Below are positions 29,003 through 37,833 of a stretch of 64,000 bases of DNA, piece after piece. The stretch covers positions 1,116,001 to 1,180,000 of the forward strand of contig NZ_JAOCQD020000001.1 in NCBI RefSeq assembly GCF_025290835.2, written 5' to 3'. Position 1 is the stretch's first letter; every line of letters begins with the position of its first letter. The DNA is from Aquabacterium sp. OR-4. GTDB lineage: Bacteria; Pseudomonadota; Gammaproteobacteria; Burkholderiales; Burkholderiaceae_C. A model generated the notes under the pieces. It was not told where the DNA came from. It saw only the letters and a program-made list of their open reading frames with translations, and did no database searches. The position numbers were made by a program, and so were the translations under genes.

Positions 29003-29323
29003 TCCAGGCCTGCTCGGCGGATCGAGGCGCTCTGCTGCCCATGCCGCTGATCGCTGCGCGAGGCCAGGCCCGCGCGGCCCGACTTGCCGCCCCCGCTTGC
29101 TGCGGGTTCCGATGCCCGGCTTCGCCCTGTGCGCTGCCGGGCGTCGTCGTTGCTGTGGCCGGCCTGTCACGGGCCTGGCGCGCAAAGCGGCTACCCTTGG
29201 CGCCGCCCGGTGCCTGTGGCGCCAGTGCGGTGTCTGGGCTGGTGCCAGCGCCGCACGCCGGGTGCCGGCACCGTGTGTGCCCTGCCTTTCGATTGACCGC
29301 CCTTGACGTCGCCCGTTTCCCCG
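29003..29323 (+). other. Intergenic region between rpmF and plsX, no gene seen
   Basis: This 321-bp stretch is very GC-rich. Short open frames run through it on both strands, but none has a ribosome-binding site or recognisable product. I see no clear promoter hexamers and no intrinsic terminator. A TTG at 29303 is in frame with plsX and could be its start. Confidence 0.5.
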
Positions 29324-30415
29324 ATGCTGCAGCCCCTTGCCCGTGTGCGTCTCGCCATCGATTGCATGGGCGGCGACCATGGCCCGTCGGTCACGCTGCC
29401 GGCCTGCCGCGCGTTTCTCGACAGCCACCCGCAGGCCGAGCTGGTGCTGGTGGGCACGGCCGAGGCCCTGGCGCCCGCCGCCGGCTGGCCGCGCTGCACC
29501 CGGGTGGTGGCCACCGAGGTGGTGGCCATGGATGATGCGGTCGAGGTGGCGTTGCGCCGCAAGCGCGACTCGTCGATGCGCGTGGCCATCGGCCAGCTCA
29601 AGGCTGGCGATGACGGGGCCAGCACAGCCGATGCCTGCGTGTCGGCCGGCAATACCGGGGCCTTGATGGCCGTGGCGCGCTACGTGCTCAAGACCTTCGA
29701 CGGCATCGACCGGCCGGCCATTGCCGCCATGCTGCCCAACCAGAAGGGTGGCTTCACCAAGGTGCTCGACCTCGGCGCCAATGTCGATTGCAGTGCCGAG
29801 CACCTGCTGCAATTCGCGGTGATGGGCAGTGCGCTGGTGAGTGCGCTCGACGATGGCAACGAGCAGCCCACCGTGGGCCTGCTCAACATCGGTGAAGAGG
29901 TCATCAAGGGCAGCGAGGTGATCAAGCGCGCCGGTGAGTTGCTGCGCGCCGCCGATGCCGCCGGGCAGATCAACTTCCACGGCAACATCGAAGGCAACGA
30001 CATCTTCAAGGGCACCACCGACCTGGTGGTGTGCGACGGCTTCGTCGGCAATGTGCTGCTCAAGACCAGCGAAGGCCTGGCCGGCATGCTGTCGCTGATG
30101 ATCAAGCAGGAGTTCACCCGCTCGCCGATCACCAAGCTGGCGGCGCTGGTGGCCTTGCCGGTGCTCAACCGGTTCAAGGCCCGCATCGACCACCGCCGCT
30201 ACAGCGGTGGCGCGCTGCTGGGCCTGCGTGGCCTGGTGTTCAAGGCGCATGGGTCGTCGGATGCCTACGCCTTCGAGCGCGCCATGGCGCGGGCGTATGA
30301 TGCGGCGCGCAACCGACTGCTCGACCGCGTGCACCAACGCATCCGCAACACGCTGGCCACGGCCGCGGCGGATGTGCCGGTGGCCCGCACCGAGCCGCCC
30401 GCCAAAGCCGCATGA
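29324..30415 (+). CDS. plsX: Phosphate acyltransferase PlsX
   Basis: 363 residues from ATG 29324; TTG 29303 would add seven. [16 protein letters not shown] at the start is the PlsX signature, and [17 protein letters not shown] near 107 and [16 protein letters not shown] near 190 are conserved. It converts acyl-ACP and phosphate to acyl-phosphate, the first step of glycerophospholipid synthesis through PlsY. It is at the head of the fab operon and overlaps fabH by ATGA. Confidence 0.97.
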   Translation: MLQPLARVRLAIDCMGGDHGPSVTLPACRAFLDSHPQAELVLVGTAEALAPAAGWPRCTRVVATEVVAMDDAVEVALRRKRDSSMRVAIGQLKAGDDGASTADACVSAGNTGALMAVARYVLKTFDGIDRPAIAAMLPNQKGGFTKVLDLGANVDCSAEHLLQFAVMGSALVSALDDGNEQPTVGLLNIGEEVIKGSEVIKRAGELLRAADAAGQINFHGNIEGNDIFKGTTDLVVCDGFVGNVLLKTSEGLAGMLSLMIKQEFTRSPITKLAALVALPVLNRFKARIDHRRYSGGALLGLRGLVFKAHGSSDAYAFERAMARAYDAARNRLLDRVHQRIRNTLATAAADVPVARTEPPAKAA

Positions 30416-31413
30416 CGACACCGCATTCCGCCAGCCCCGCCCGTTATTCACGCATCGCTGGCACCGGCAGCCACCTGCCGCCGCGCCGCCTCACCAACGC
30501 CATGCTGGCCGCCCAGCTGGCCGAGCGTGGCGTCGAGACCTCCGATGACTGGATCGTTGAACGCACCGGCATCCGTGCCCGCCATTTTGTCGACGAGGGC
30601 GTCAACGCCAGCGACCTGGCCGTGCAGGCCGCACGCCATGCACTCGAGGCCGCTGGCTGCGCCGCGGCCGACATCGACCTGATCATCGTTGCCACGTCCA
30701 CGCCGGACATGGTGTTCCCGTCCACCGCCTGCATCGTGCAGCACAAGCTCGGCATCGCCGGCTGTCCGGCCTTTGATCTGCAAGCCGTGTGCTCGGGCTT
30801 CGTCTATGCGCTGACGGTGGCCGATTCGATGATCCGCACCGGCGCCGCCACGCGGGCCTTGGTGATCGGCGCCGAGGTGTTTTCGCGCATCCTCGATTTC
30901 AACGACCGCGGCACCTGCGTGCTGTTCGGCGATGGCGCCGGCGCGGTGGTGCTCGAGGCCAGCGGCACGCCGGGCATCCTGGCCAGTGATCTGCATGCCG
31001 ATGGCAAGCACGTGGGCATCCTGTGCGTGCCGGGCACGGTGTCGGGCGGGCAGGTGCTGGGTGATCCGCTGCTCAAGATGGACGGCCAGGCCGTGTTCAA
31101 GCTGGCCGTGGGTGTGCTCGAGCAGGCGGCACGCGCCACGCTCGAGAAGGCTGGCCGCAGCGAGTCCGACATCGACTGGCTGATCCCGCACCAGGCCAAC
31201 ATCCGCATCATGCAGGGCACGGCCAAGCGGCTGAAGCTGCCGCTCGAGAAGCTGATCGTCACCGTCGATCAGCATGGCAACACCTCGGCCGCGTCGATCC
31301 CGCTGGCCCTGGACACCGCGGTGCGCGCCGGCAAGGTGCGGCGCGGCGACACGCTGATGCTCGAGGGCGTGGGCGGCGGCTTTACCTGGGGCGCCGTGCT
31401 GCTCGATTTCTGA
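30412..31413 (+). CDS. fabH: Beta-ketoacyl-ACP synthase III
   Basis: 333 residues. The active-site Cys lies in [13 protein letters not shown] near residue 125, the catalytic His in [12 protein letters not shown] near 264 and the Asn in [15 protein letters not shown] near 294. It condenses acetyl-CoA with malonyl-ACP to begin fatty-acid synthesis. The coupled plsX-fabH overlap and fabD 64 bp downstream give the usual operon. Confidence 0.97.
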   Translation: MTTPHSASPARYSRIAGTGSHLPPRRLTNAMLAAQLAERGVETSDDWIVERTGIRARHFVDEGVNASDLAVQAARHALEAAGCAAADIDLIIVATSTPDMVFPSTACIVQHKLGIAGCPAFDLQAVCSGFVYALTVADSMIRTGAATRALVIGAEVFSRILDFNDRGTCVLFGDGAGAVVLEASGTPGILASDLHADGKHVGILCVPGTVSGGQVLGDPLLKMDGQAVFKLAVGVLEQAARATLEKAGRSESDIDWLIPHQANIRIMQGTAKRLKLPLEKLIVTVDQHGNTSAASIPLALDTAVRAGKVRRGDTLMLEGVGGGFTWGAVLLDF

Positions 31414-31477
31414 CCGGCGGCGCGTCGCTGGCGCAGCCGCCCATTCCTGTCACCCATCGTCCGGAGACTCCCATCCG

Positions 31478-32422
31478 ATGACCCCGTTCGCCTTCGTTTT
31501 TCCCGGCCAGGGTTCGCAATCCGTCGGCATGCTCGATGCCTGGGGCGATCACCCGGCCGTGCGCGCCACGCTCGAAGAAGCCTCGACGGCCCTGGGCGAA
31601 GACATCGCCGCGCTGATCGCGCAAGGCCCGCAGGAGCAGCTGGCCCTCACCACCAACACCCAGCCGGTGATGCTGACCGCCGGCATCGCCTGCTACCGCG
31701 CCTGGCTGGCCGAAGGCGGCGCGCTGCCCGCAGCCGTGGCCGGTCATTCGCTGGGCGAGTACACCGCGCTGGTGGCCGCCGGTGCGCTGAGCCTGGCCGA
31801 TGCGCTGCCGCTGGTGCGCTTTCGCGCCCAGGCCATGCAGGATGCCGTGCCGGTGGGGCAGGGCGCCATGGCCGCCATCCTGGGGCTGGATGCCGACAAG
31901 GTGCGCGAGGGCTGCGCGCTCGCCGCGGCTGAGAGCGGCCAGCCGGTGGAGGCGGTGAACTTCAACGATCCCAAGCAGACGGTCATCGCCGGCAGCAAGG
32001 ACGGCGTGGCCAAGGGCTGCGAGCTGCTGAAGGGCCTGGGCGCCAAGCGGGCGCTGCCGCTGCCGGTGTCGGCACCCTTCCACTCCAGCCTGATGAAGCC
32101 GGCGGCCGAGCGCCTGAAGGAGCGGCTGGCCGGGGTGGCGATCGCCGCGCCGCAGATCCCGGTGGTGAACAACATCGACGTGGCCGTGGTGGCCGATGCC
32201 CAGGCCATCCGCGATGCGCTGTACCGTCAGGCCTTCGGCCCGGTGCGCTGGGTGGAAGTGGTGCAGGCGCTGCGCGCGCGCGGCCTCACCCACATTCTTG
32301 AATGCGGCCCGGGCAAGGTGCTGGCCGGCATGGTCAAGCGCATCGACGGCGAGGCCGTGGCCACCACGGTATTCGACCCCGCCTCGCTGGCCGAGGCCAA
32401 GACCCTGCTGGCTGGAGCCTGA
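31478..32422 (+). CDS. fabD: Malonyl-CoA:ACP transacylase
   Basis: 314 residues. FVFPGQGSQSVGML opens the protein, the nucleophilic Ser sits in VAGHSLGEYTALVAAG near 91, the catalytic His in VSAPFHSSLMKPA near 205, and Gln in TNTQPVMLTAG. It loads malonyl groups onto the ACP encoded 0.9 kb downstream. Three base pairs separate it from fabG. Confidence 0.97.
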   Translation: MTPFAFVFPGQGSQSVGMLDAWGDHPAVRATLEEASTALGEDIAALIAQGPQEQLALTTNTQPVMLTAGIACYRAWLAEGGALPAAVAGHSLGEYTALVAAGALSLADALPLVRFRAQAMQDAVPVGQGAMAAILGLDADKVREGCALAAAESGQPVEAVNFNDPKQTVIAGSKDGVAKGCELLKGLGAKRALPLPVSAPFHSSLMKPAAERLKERLAGVAIAAPQIPVVNNIDVAVVADAQAIRDALYRQAFGPVRWVEVVQALRARGLTHILECGPGKVLAGMVKRIDGEAVATTVFDPASLAEAKTLLAGA

Positions 32423-32425
32423 GCC

Positions 32426-33163
32426 ATGAGCGACGACAAGAAGATTGCCCTGGTCACCGGCGCCACGCGCGGCATCGGCCGTGCCATCGCGGCCGCGCTG
32501 GCCGCGCAAGGCCACACGGTGATCGGCACCGCCACCAGCGAGTCGGGCGCCGCCAGCATCCAGCAGGCGCTCGAGCCGCTGGGCGGCCGTGGCGTGGTGC
32601 TCAACGTCACCGATGCAGCCGCCACCGATGCGGCCTTCGACGCCATCGTCAAGGAGTTCGGCGCGCTGCACGTGCTGGTCAACAACGCCGGCATCACCCG
32701 CGACAACCTGGCCATGCGCCTGAAGGACGACGACTGGGATGCGGTGCTCGACACCAACCTGAAGGCGGTGTTCCGCCTGTCGCGCGCGGCCATCCGGCCG
32801 ATGATGAAGCAGCGCTTTGGCCGCATCATCAACATCACCTCGGTGGTGGGGGCGTCGGGCAACGCCGGCCAGGTGAACTACGCCGCCGCCAAGGCCGGCC
32901 TGGCCGGCATGAGCCGCGCCCTGGCGCGTGAGCTCGGCAGCCGCAACATCACGGTCAACTGTGTCGCCCCCGGCTTCATCGCCACCGACATGACCGATGT
33001 GCTGCCCGAAGCGCAGAAGGCCGCGCTGCTGGGCCAGATCCCGCTGGGCCGCCTGGGCACGCCCGAGGAGATTGCGCACACGGTGGCCTTCCTGGCCAGC
33101 CCGCTGGCCGGCTACATCACCGGCGCCGAGCTGCATGTCAACGGCGGCATGTACATGGTCTGA
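32426..33163 (+). CDS. fabG: 3-oxoacyl-ACP reductase
   Basis: 245 residues. The classical SDR signature is complete: [12 protein letters not shown] near residue 12 binds NADPH, NNAGIT near 89, and the active-site Ser, Tyr and Lys occur in [21 protein letters not shown] split over about 136-157. It carries out the first reduction in the fatty-acid elongation cycle. Ends 137 bp before acpP. Confidence 0.97.
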   Translation: MSDDKKIALVTGATRGIGRAIAAALAAQGHTVIGTATSESGAASIQQALEPLGGRGVVLNVTDAAATDAAFDAIVKEFGALHVLVNNAGITRDNLAMRLKDDDWDAVLDTNLKAVFRLSRAAIRPMMKQRFGRIINITSVVGASGNAGQVNYAAAKAGLAGMSRALARELGSRNITVNCVAPGFIATDMTDVLPEAQKAALLGQIPLGRLGTPEEIAHTVAFLASPLAGYITGAELHVNGGMYMV

Positions 33164-33256
33164 GACCCAGACAACGAGCTATTTTCCTCGCCGGTCATCC
33201 AGACCCGACCGGCGCGGCGCGGGGCAGGCCATCTAGAGAGCTCGCTCCAGCGCCGG

Positions 33257-33299
33257 TAGAATCCTGGGCTGGTTTGTGCATTTTTACTCCTGGAGGAGT
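33257..33299 (+). promoter_or_regulatory. acpP leader: candidate -10 and Shine-Dalgarno in a small hairpin
   Basis: TAGAAT at 33257-33262 is a candidate -10 for an acpP-specific promoter, though its -35 region is weak. At 33286-33299, ACTCC and GGAGT pair around a TGGA loop, and the Shine-Dalgarno GGAGGAG lies inside this 5-bp hairpin directly before the ATG, so translation initiation may depend on melting it. Confidence 0.4.
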
Positions 33300-33300
33300 C

Positions 33301-33540
33301 ATGAGCGATATCGAAGCACGCGTCAAGAAGATCATTGCCGAGCAACTTGGCGTGCCGGAGTCGGACGTCACCAACGAGAAGGCCTTCGTGGCCGATCTGG
33401 GCGCTGACTCGCTGGACACGGTCGAACTGGTGATGGCCCTCGAAGACGAGTTCGGCATCGAGATTCCCGATGAGGAAGCCGAGAAGATCACCACGGTGCA
33501 ACTGGCGATCGACTACGCCGTCAAGCACCAGAAGGCCTGA
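33301..33540 (+). CDS. acpP: Acyl carrier protein
   Basis: 79 residues, acidic. The 4'-phosphopantetheine attachment Ser is in [17 protein letters not shown] at about residue 37. The modifying holo-ACP synthase gene (acpS) is also in this window, 13.5 kb downstream. A perfect GGAGGAG Shine-Dalgarno precedes the ATG. It carries acyl chains for fatty acid, phospholipid and lipid A synthesis. Confidence 0.98.
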   Translation: MSDIEARVKKIIAEQLGVPESDVTNEKAFVADLGADSLDTVELVMALEDEFGIEIPDEEAEKITTVQLAIDYAVKHQKA

Positions 33541-33552
33541 TACCCAGTACAC

Positions 33553-34797
33553 ATGAGCCGTCGTCGCGTCGTCATCACCGGTCTGGGGTTGATCACCCCG
33601 GTGGGCAACTCCGTGTCCGAAGCCTGGGCCAATCTGGTCGCGGGCCGCTCGGGCATCGACAACGTCACCCGTTTCGATGCCTCGGCGCTGTCCTGCCGTT
33701 TTGCGGGTGAGGTCAAGGGCTTCAAGGTCGAGGAGTGGATCCCCGGCAAGGAGTCCCGTCACATGGACACCTTCATCCACTACGGCATGGCGGCGGCGAT
33801 CCAGGCGGTGCAAGACTCCGGTCTGCCTGTCAACGACGCGCTCTCCGAAGAGGCGGCCGAGCGCATCGGCTGCATCGTCGGCTCGGGCATCGGTGGCCTG
33901 CCCAACATCGAAGACTCGCACAAGGACTACATGGAACGCGGCCCGCGCCGCATCTCCCCGTTCTTTGTGCCGGCCTCGATCATCAACATGATCTCGGGCC
34001 ACATCTCGATCCGCTTCGGCTTTACCGGGCCGAACCTGGCCATCGTGACGGCCTGCACCACCGGCCTGCACTGCATCGGCGAAGCGGGTCGTCTGATCGA
34101 ATACGGCGATGCCGACGTGATGATTGCCGGCGGCGCCGAAAGCACGGTGTCGCCGCTGGGTCTGGGCGGTTTTGCGGCAGCGCGTGCGCTGTCGGGCCGC
34201 AACGACGACCCCAAGACCGCCTCGCGACCCTGGGACAAGGATCGCGACGGCTTCGTGCTCGGCGAGGGCGCCGGCGTGATGGTGCTCGAGGAGTACGAGC
34301 ACGCCAAGAAGCGCGGCGCCAAGATCTACGCCGAGCTGTCCGGTTTTGGCATGGGCGCCGACGCGTACCACATGACCGCACCGAACGTCGATGGTCCCAA
34401 GCGCAGCATGAAGGCGGCGCTGCGCAATGCCGGCATCAATGCCGACGAGGTGCAGTACCTCAATGCACACGGCACCTCCACGCCGCTGGGCGACCTGAAC
34501 GAGACCAATGCCATCAAGCTGGCCTTTGGTGACCATGCCAAGCGCCTGGTGGTCAATTCCACCAAGAGCATGACCGGTCACCTGCTGGGCGGCGCTGGTG
34601 GCATCGAAAGCGTGTTCACCACGCTGGCGCTGCACCACCAGGTGTCGCCGCCCACGATCAACATCTTCAACCAGGATCCCGAGTGCGACCTGGACTACTG
34701 CGCCAATACCGCGCGCGAGATGAAGATCGACGTGGCCGTGAAGAACAACTTCGGTTTCGGCGGCACCAACGGCACGCTGGTACTGCGCCGCGTGTGA
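33553..34797 (+). CDS. fabF: Beta-ketoacyl-ACP synthase II
   Basis: 414 residues. The catalytic Cys is in TACTTGLHCIGEA near 165, and the two His residues are in LNAHGTSTPLGD near 305 and STKSMTGHLLGGAGG near 340, the normal Cys-His-His triad. It performs chain elongation and the temperature-sensitive C16 to C18 step. It lies 12 bp after acpP, completing the plsX-fabH-fabD-fabG-acpP-fabF set. Confidence 0.97.
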   Translation: MSRRRVVITGLGLITPVGNSVSEAWANLVAGRSGIDNVTRFDASALSCRFAGEVKGFKVEEWIPGKESRHMDTFIHYGMAAAIQAVQDSGLPVNDALSEEAAERIGCIVGSGIGGLPNIEDSHKDYMERGPRRISPFFVPASIINMISGHISIRFGFTGPNLAIVTACTTGLHCIGEAGRLIEYGDADVMIAGGAESTVSPLGLGGFAAARALSGRNDDPKTASRPWDKDRDGFVLGEGAGVMVLEEYEHAKKRGAKIYAELSGFGMGADAYHMTAPNVDGPKRSMKAALRNAGINADEVQYLNAHGTSTPLGDLNETNAIKLAFGDHAKRLVVNSTKSMTGHLLGGAGGIESVFTTLALHHQVSPPTINIFNQDPECDLDYCANTAREMKIDVAVKNNFGFGGTNGTLVLRRV

Positions 34798-34815
34798 CGC
34801 CCACCGGCGCTTGCG

Positions 34816-35358
34816 ATGCGCGCCGCCCCTGCCGTCGAAGCCCCGCTGGCCGATGGACGCACCGAGCGTGCGGCCATCGTGCTGCTGCACCTGATCGCAG
34901 CCGGGGCATTGATCGCCTGGGCCGCCACCTGGCGCAGCGCATGGCAGGCGCAGCTGTCCGGGCCCGATGCCGGCCGCTGGTGGCCGGCCCTGGCCGCGGC
35001 GGCCTGGCTGCTGGGCGCTGCGTGGCTGGGTCGCTGGCAAGCCTGCCGCTGCCTGCCCGGCACGGCGCAAGGGCTGGGCTGGACGGGCCAATACTGGACC
35101 TGCCTGATGAGCGGTGTGCCCGCCCAGGCCTCAACGCCGCTGCCGGTGCACCGTCTGGCAAGCGTGGCCGTGCAACTCGACCTGGGCCCGTGGCTGCTGC
35201 TGCGCCTGCGGCCCCTGGCCGCGCACCCGCCGGTCTGCTGGGCCGTGGCCCGGCGGGCGGCCGCCGGCAGCCATTGGCATGGCCTGCGCGTGGCGCTGCA
35301 GCACCACGCCGTGCTGCAGCCGGTGCCCGAGGGCCGGGTCGGGCCCGGCCTGCTGTGA
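34816..35358 (+). CDS. Hypothetical membrane protein between fabF and rpoE
   Basis: 180 residues. Two hydrophobic helices at about 19-40 (AAIVLLHLIAAGALIAWAAT) and 55-75 are followed by a polar, Arg/His-rich C-terminal region with alternating hydrophobics. The layout (two N-terminal helices, soluble tail) resembles YgfX/CptA-like proteins, but I could not confirm a family. It follows fabF by 18 bp and precedes rpoE by 22 bp, so it is probably co-transcribed. Confidence 0.7.
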   Translation: MRAAPAVEAPLADGRTERAAIVLLHLIAAGALIAWAATWRSAWQAQLSGPDAGRWWPALAAAAWLLGAAWLGRWQACRCLPGTAQGLGWTGQYWTCLMSGVPAQASTPLPVHRLASVAVQLDLGPWLLLRLRPLAAHPPVCWAVARRAAAGSHWHGLRVALQHHAVLQPVPEGRVGPGLL

Positions 35359-35380
35359 TGCCTGCGGCGGACGCGCGGTC

Positions 35381-35992
35381 ATGAACCCCAACGACGTCGA
35401 TGGCCCGCTGGTCGAGCGCGCGCGCGTGGGCGACACGGCGGCCTTCGAGATGCTGGTGGTCAAGTACCAGCGCCGCATCGAGCGCCTGATCGCGCGCATG
35501 GTGCGCGACACCGACCTGGTGCAGGACATCGCGCAGGAAACCTTCATCCGCGCCTACCGCGCGATGCCGCAGTTTCGTGGCGAGAGCGCGTTCTACACCT
35601 GGCTCTACCGCATCGCGGTCAACACCGCCAAGAAGGCCCTGGTGGAGCTGCGGCGTGATCCCGTGCTCACCGAATCGGCCATGGCCGGTGCGCATGACGA
35701 CGACGATGAAACTTCCCGCGGTGCACCCGAACTAAGCAATGGCGAAACCCCCGAGGCCCTGCTGGCCAGCAAAGAAATCGCCCAGACAGTGAACGCCGCG
35801 ATCGAAGCCTTGTCAGAGGATCTGCGCCAGGCCATCACGCTGCGCGAGATCGAAGGATTGAGCTACGAAGAGATTGCCGCCCTGATGAACTGCCCGATCG
35901 GTACCGTGCGTTCGCGCATCTTCCGCGCGCGCGAATCGATCGCGCAGCGCCTGCGGCCCCTGCTGGGCACGCGCGATGGCGAACGGTGGTGA
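35381..35992 (+). CDS. rpoE: RNA polymerase sigma-E factor (ECF)
   Basis: 203 residues. Region 2 includes LVQDIAQETFIRAYRAMPQF (about 46-65) and AFYTWLYRIAVNTAKK; region 4 includes LREIEGLSYEEIAALM and the helix-turn-helix CPIGTVRSRIFRARE near 175. A short acidic linker rich in Asp/Glu sits between them. It directs the envelope-stress response and is held inactive by the RseA-like protein encoded next. ATG 35381 fits the homology start. Confidence 0.96.
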   Translation: MNPNDVDGPLVERARVGDTAAFEMLVVKYQRRIERLIARMVRDTDLVQDIAQETFIRAYRAMPQFRGESAFYTWLYRIAVNTAKKALVELRRDPVLTESAMAGAHDDDDETSRGAPELSNGETPEALLASKEIAQTVNAAIEALSEDLRQAITLREIEGLSYEEIAALMNCPIGTVRSRIFRARESIAQRLRPLLGTRDGERW

Positions 35993-36093
35993 GCGGTGGT
36001 GGGCAGTGCGGAAGGCGGTCAATGCGGCGCAGCGCACGGCATCGAGCGGTCACGGGGCAGGCCCGGGCAGCGAACTGGAGTTGAACGAGGACC

Positions 36094-36738
36094 ATGGTGA
36101 GCAATTCGGATTCGTCGAACGCGCAGCGTGAAACCCTGTCCTCGCTGATGGACGGCGAGCTGCCGCCCGAGGGCGTGCGCGCGCCCTGCAGCCGCTGGCG
36201 CGCCGATGCGCAGGCGCGCGATGCCTGGCACACCTACCACCTGATCGGCGACGTGCTGCGCTCCGAGGATCTGGCCAGCACGCCGCAGCGCGACGAGGCC
36301 TTTCTGCAGCGCCTGCGCGAGCGTCTGGCCACCGAGCCGGTGCCGATGGCGCCCTTGCCGGCCGCGCGTGAGCCGGCCGTGGCGGTGGCTGCCGTGCCGG
36401 CCGCCGCCGCACTGGCGGCGACGGTGCCGCAGCGCCGAGCCGCCTCGCGCCGCTTTGCGCCGATGGCCGTGGCCGCAGGCGTGGTGGTGGTGGCCGGTGT
36501 GGTGGGTGTGATGCGGGCGGTCAGTCCGCTGGGGCCTCTGGAGCCGGGCCTCATGGCCACGGCCACCAGCGTGGGCCCGGGCCTGGCGGCGTCGGTGCCG
36601 GGTGGCAGCGTGCCGATGACGATGGTGCGCGATGCGCGGCTGGACCGCTACATCGCCACCCATCGCAAGCTGGCCAACGGCTTCGTTGCGCCCGACCACG
36701 ACGGCGCTCCGGTGGCCGTGGTCTACGAGTCGCGGTGA
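36094..36738 (+). CDS. rseA: Sigma-E anti-sigma factor (RseA/MucA-like)
   Basis: 214 residues. An N-terminal anti-sigma domain (ETLSSLMDGELPPEGVR at about 11-27, DAWHTYHLIGDVLRSEDL near 45) binds the sigma factor. A single transmembrane helix near 125-145 (MAVAAGVVVVAGVVGVM) is followed by a periplasmic C-terminus. Regulated proteolysis of such proteins releases sigma-E. The gene lies 101 bp after rpoE and overlaps rseB by GTGA. Confidence 0.93.
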   Translation: MVSNSDSSNAQRETLSSLMDGELPPEGVRAPCSRWRADAQARDAWHTYHLIGDVLRSEDLASTPQRDEAFLQRLRERLATEPVPMAPLPAAREPAVAVAAVPAAAALAATVPQRRAASRRFAPMAVAAGVVVVAGVVGVMRAVSPLGPLEPGLMATATSVGPGLAASVPGGSVPMTMVRDARLDRYIATHRKLANGFVAPDHDGAPVAVVYESR

Positions 36739-37796
36739 CAGTGCGCCGCTTGGGTGCCCATGGCGGCGTAGCTCGCCAGGGCCTGGCTGCAGGCCTGGGC
36801 CTGGCCGTGCTGTGCTGGCCGCTGCTGCCGGTGGCGCAAACCGCGGTGTCGCGCGTGGCGCCGCAGTCGGTGCCCACGGCAACCGCCATCGACGAGGCGC
36901 TGCAATGGCTCAGCCGCGCCCAGCAGGCCGTGGCGCAGCGCAGCTACCAGGGCACGCTCACCTTCACCGCCGGCGGGGTGGTGTCCAGCTCGCGCGTGCT
37001 GCATGTGTGCGATGCCCGCCAGCGCGTCGAGCGCATCGAGGTGCTCGACGGCAAGCCGCGCCTGCAGTTCCGCCACAACGAGCAGATGCTCACCCTGTGG
37101 CCGGCCACCCGGCTGGCGGTGGCCGAGCAGGACGATCCGGTGAGCGAGTTTCCGGCCCTGCCACGCATGGCCGGGCAGCGGGTGCTCGAGCAGTACGAGC
37201 TGCGCGCGATGGGCGCAGACCGCGTGGCCGGCCACGACGCCCAGGTGCTGATGTTCAAGCCCCGCGACGAATGGCGTTTTGCGCAGCGGTTGTGGGCCGA
37301 GCGCGAAACCGGCCTGCTGCTGCGTGCCGATCTGCTGGGCCGCAATGGCGAGGTGCTTGAGTCCACCGCCTTCAGCGATCTGCGCATCGGCGGGCGCCTG
37401 TCGGCCGAGCCGGTGCTGGCCGCGATGCGCAAGCTCGAGGGCTACCGTGTGGTGCAGGCCCCGGCGGTCAAGACCGAGCCCGAGGTCGAGGGCTGGCGCA
37501 TCGCCCGCGCGGTGCCGGGTTTCCAGCTGGTCTCGTGCACGCGGCGCTCGCTCGATCTGGCCGAGCGCGAAACGGTGGAGCCGGTGATGCAGGCGGTGTT
37601 CTCCGATGGCCTGGCGCAGGTGTCGGTGTTCATCGAGCGCTTCGATGCGCAGCGTCACCGCCAGCCCATGCGCAGCCTGATGGGCGCCACGCAAACGCTC
37701 ACCAGCCGCCGCGGCGACTGGTGGTTCACCGTGGTCGGCGAGGTGCCGCTGGCCACGGCGCAGCAGTTCGAGATGTTGTTCGAGCGCCGACGTTGA
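36735..37796 (+). CDS. rseB: Sigma-E regulatory protein (RseB/MucB-like)
   Basis: 353 residues, starting with GTG 36735, which overlaps the rseA stop. An N-terminal signal sequence (GLAAGLGLAVLCWPLLPVAQ) leads to the MucB/RseB N-terminal domain (AQRSYQGTLTFTAGGVVSS near 70) with a LolA-like lipid-sensing fold, and the C-terminal domain ends in RRGDWWFTVVGEVPLATA. It is periplasmic and shields the anti-sigma factor from proteolysis until envelope damage is sensed. Confidence 0.94.
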   Translation: MTVRRLGAHGGVARQGLAAGLGLAVLCWPLLPVAQTAVSRVAPQSVPTATAIDEALQWLSRAQQAVAQRSYQGTLTFTAGGVVSSSRVLHVCDARQRVERIEVLDGKPRLQFRHNEQMLTLWPATRLAVAEQDDPVSEFPALPRMAGQRVLEQYELRAMGADRVAGHDAQVLMFKPRDEWRFAQRLWAERETGLLLRADLLGRNGEVLESTAFSDLRIGGRLSAEPVLAAMRKLEGYRVVQAPAVKTEPEVEGWRIARAVPGFQLVSCTRRSLDLAERETVEPVMQAVFSDGLAQVSVFIERFDAQRHRQPMRSLMGATQTLTSRRGDWWFTVVGEVPLATAQQFEMLFERRR

Positions 37797-37833
37797 TCGT
37801 CGGCCCGTTGGTGGTGTGAGACGAGGTGACCTG

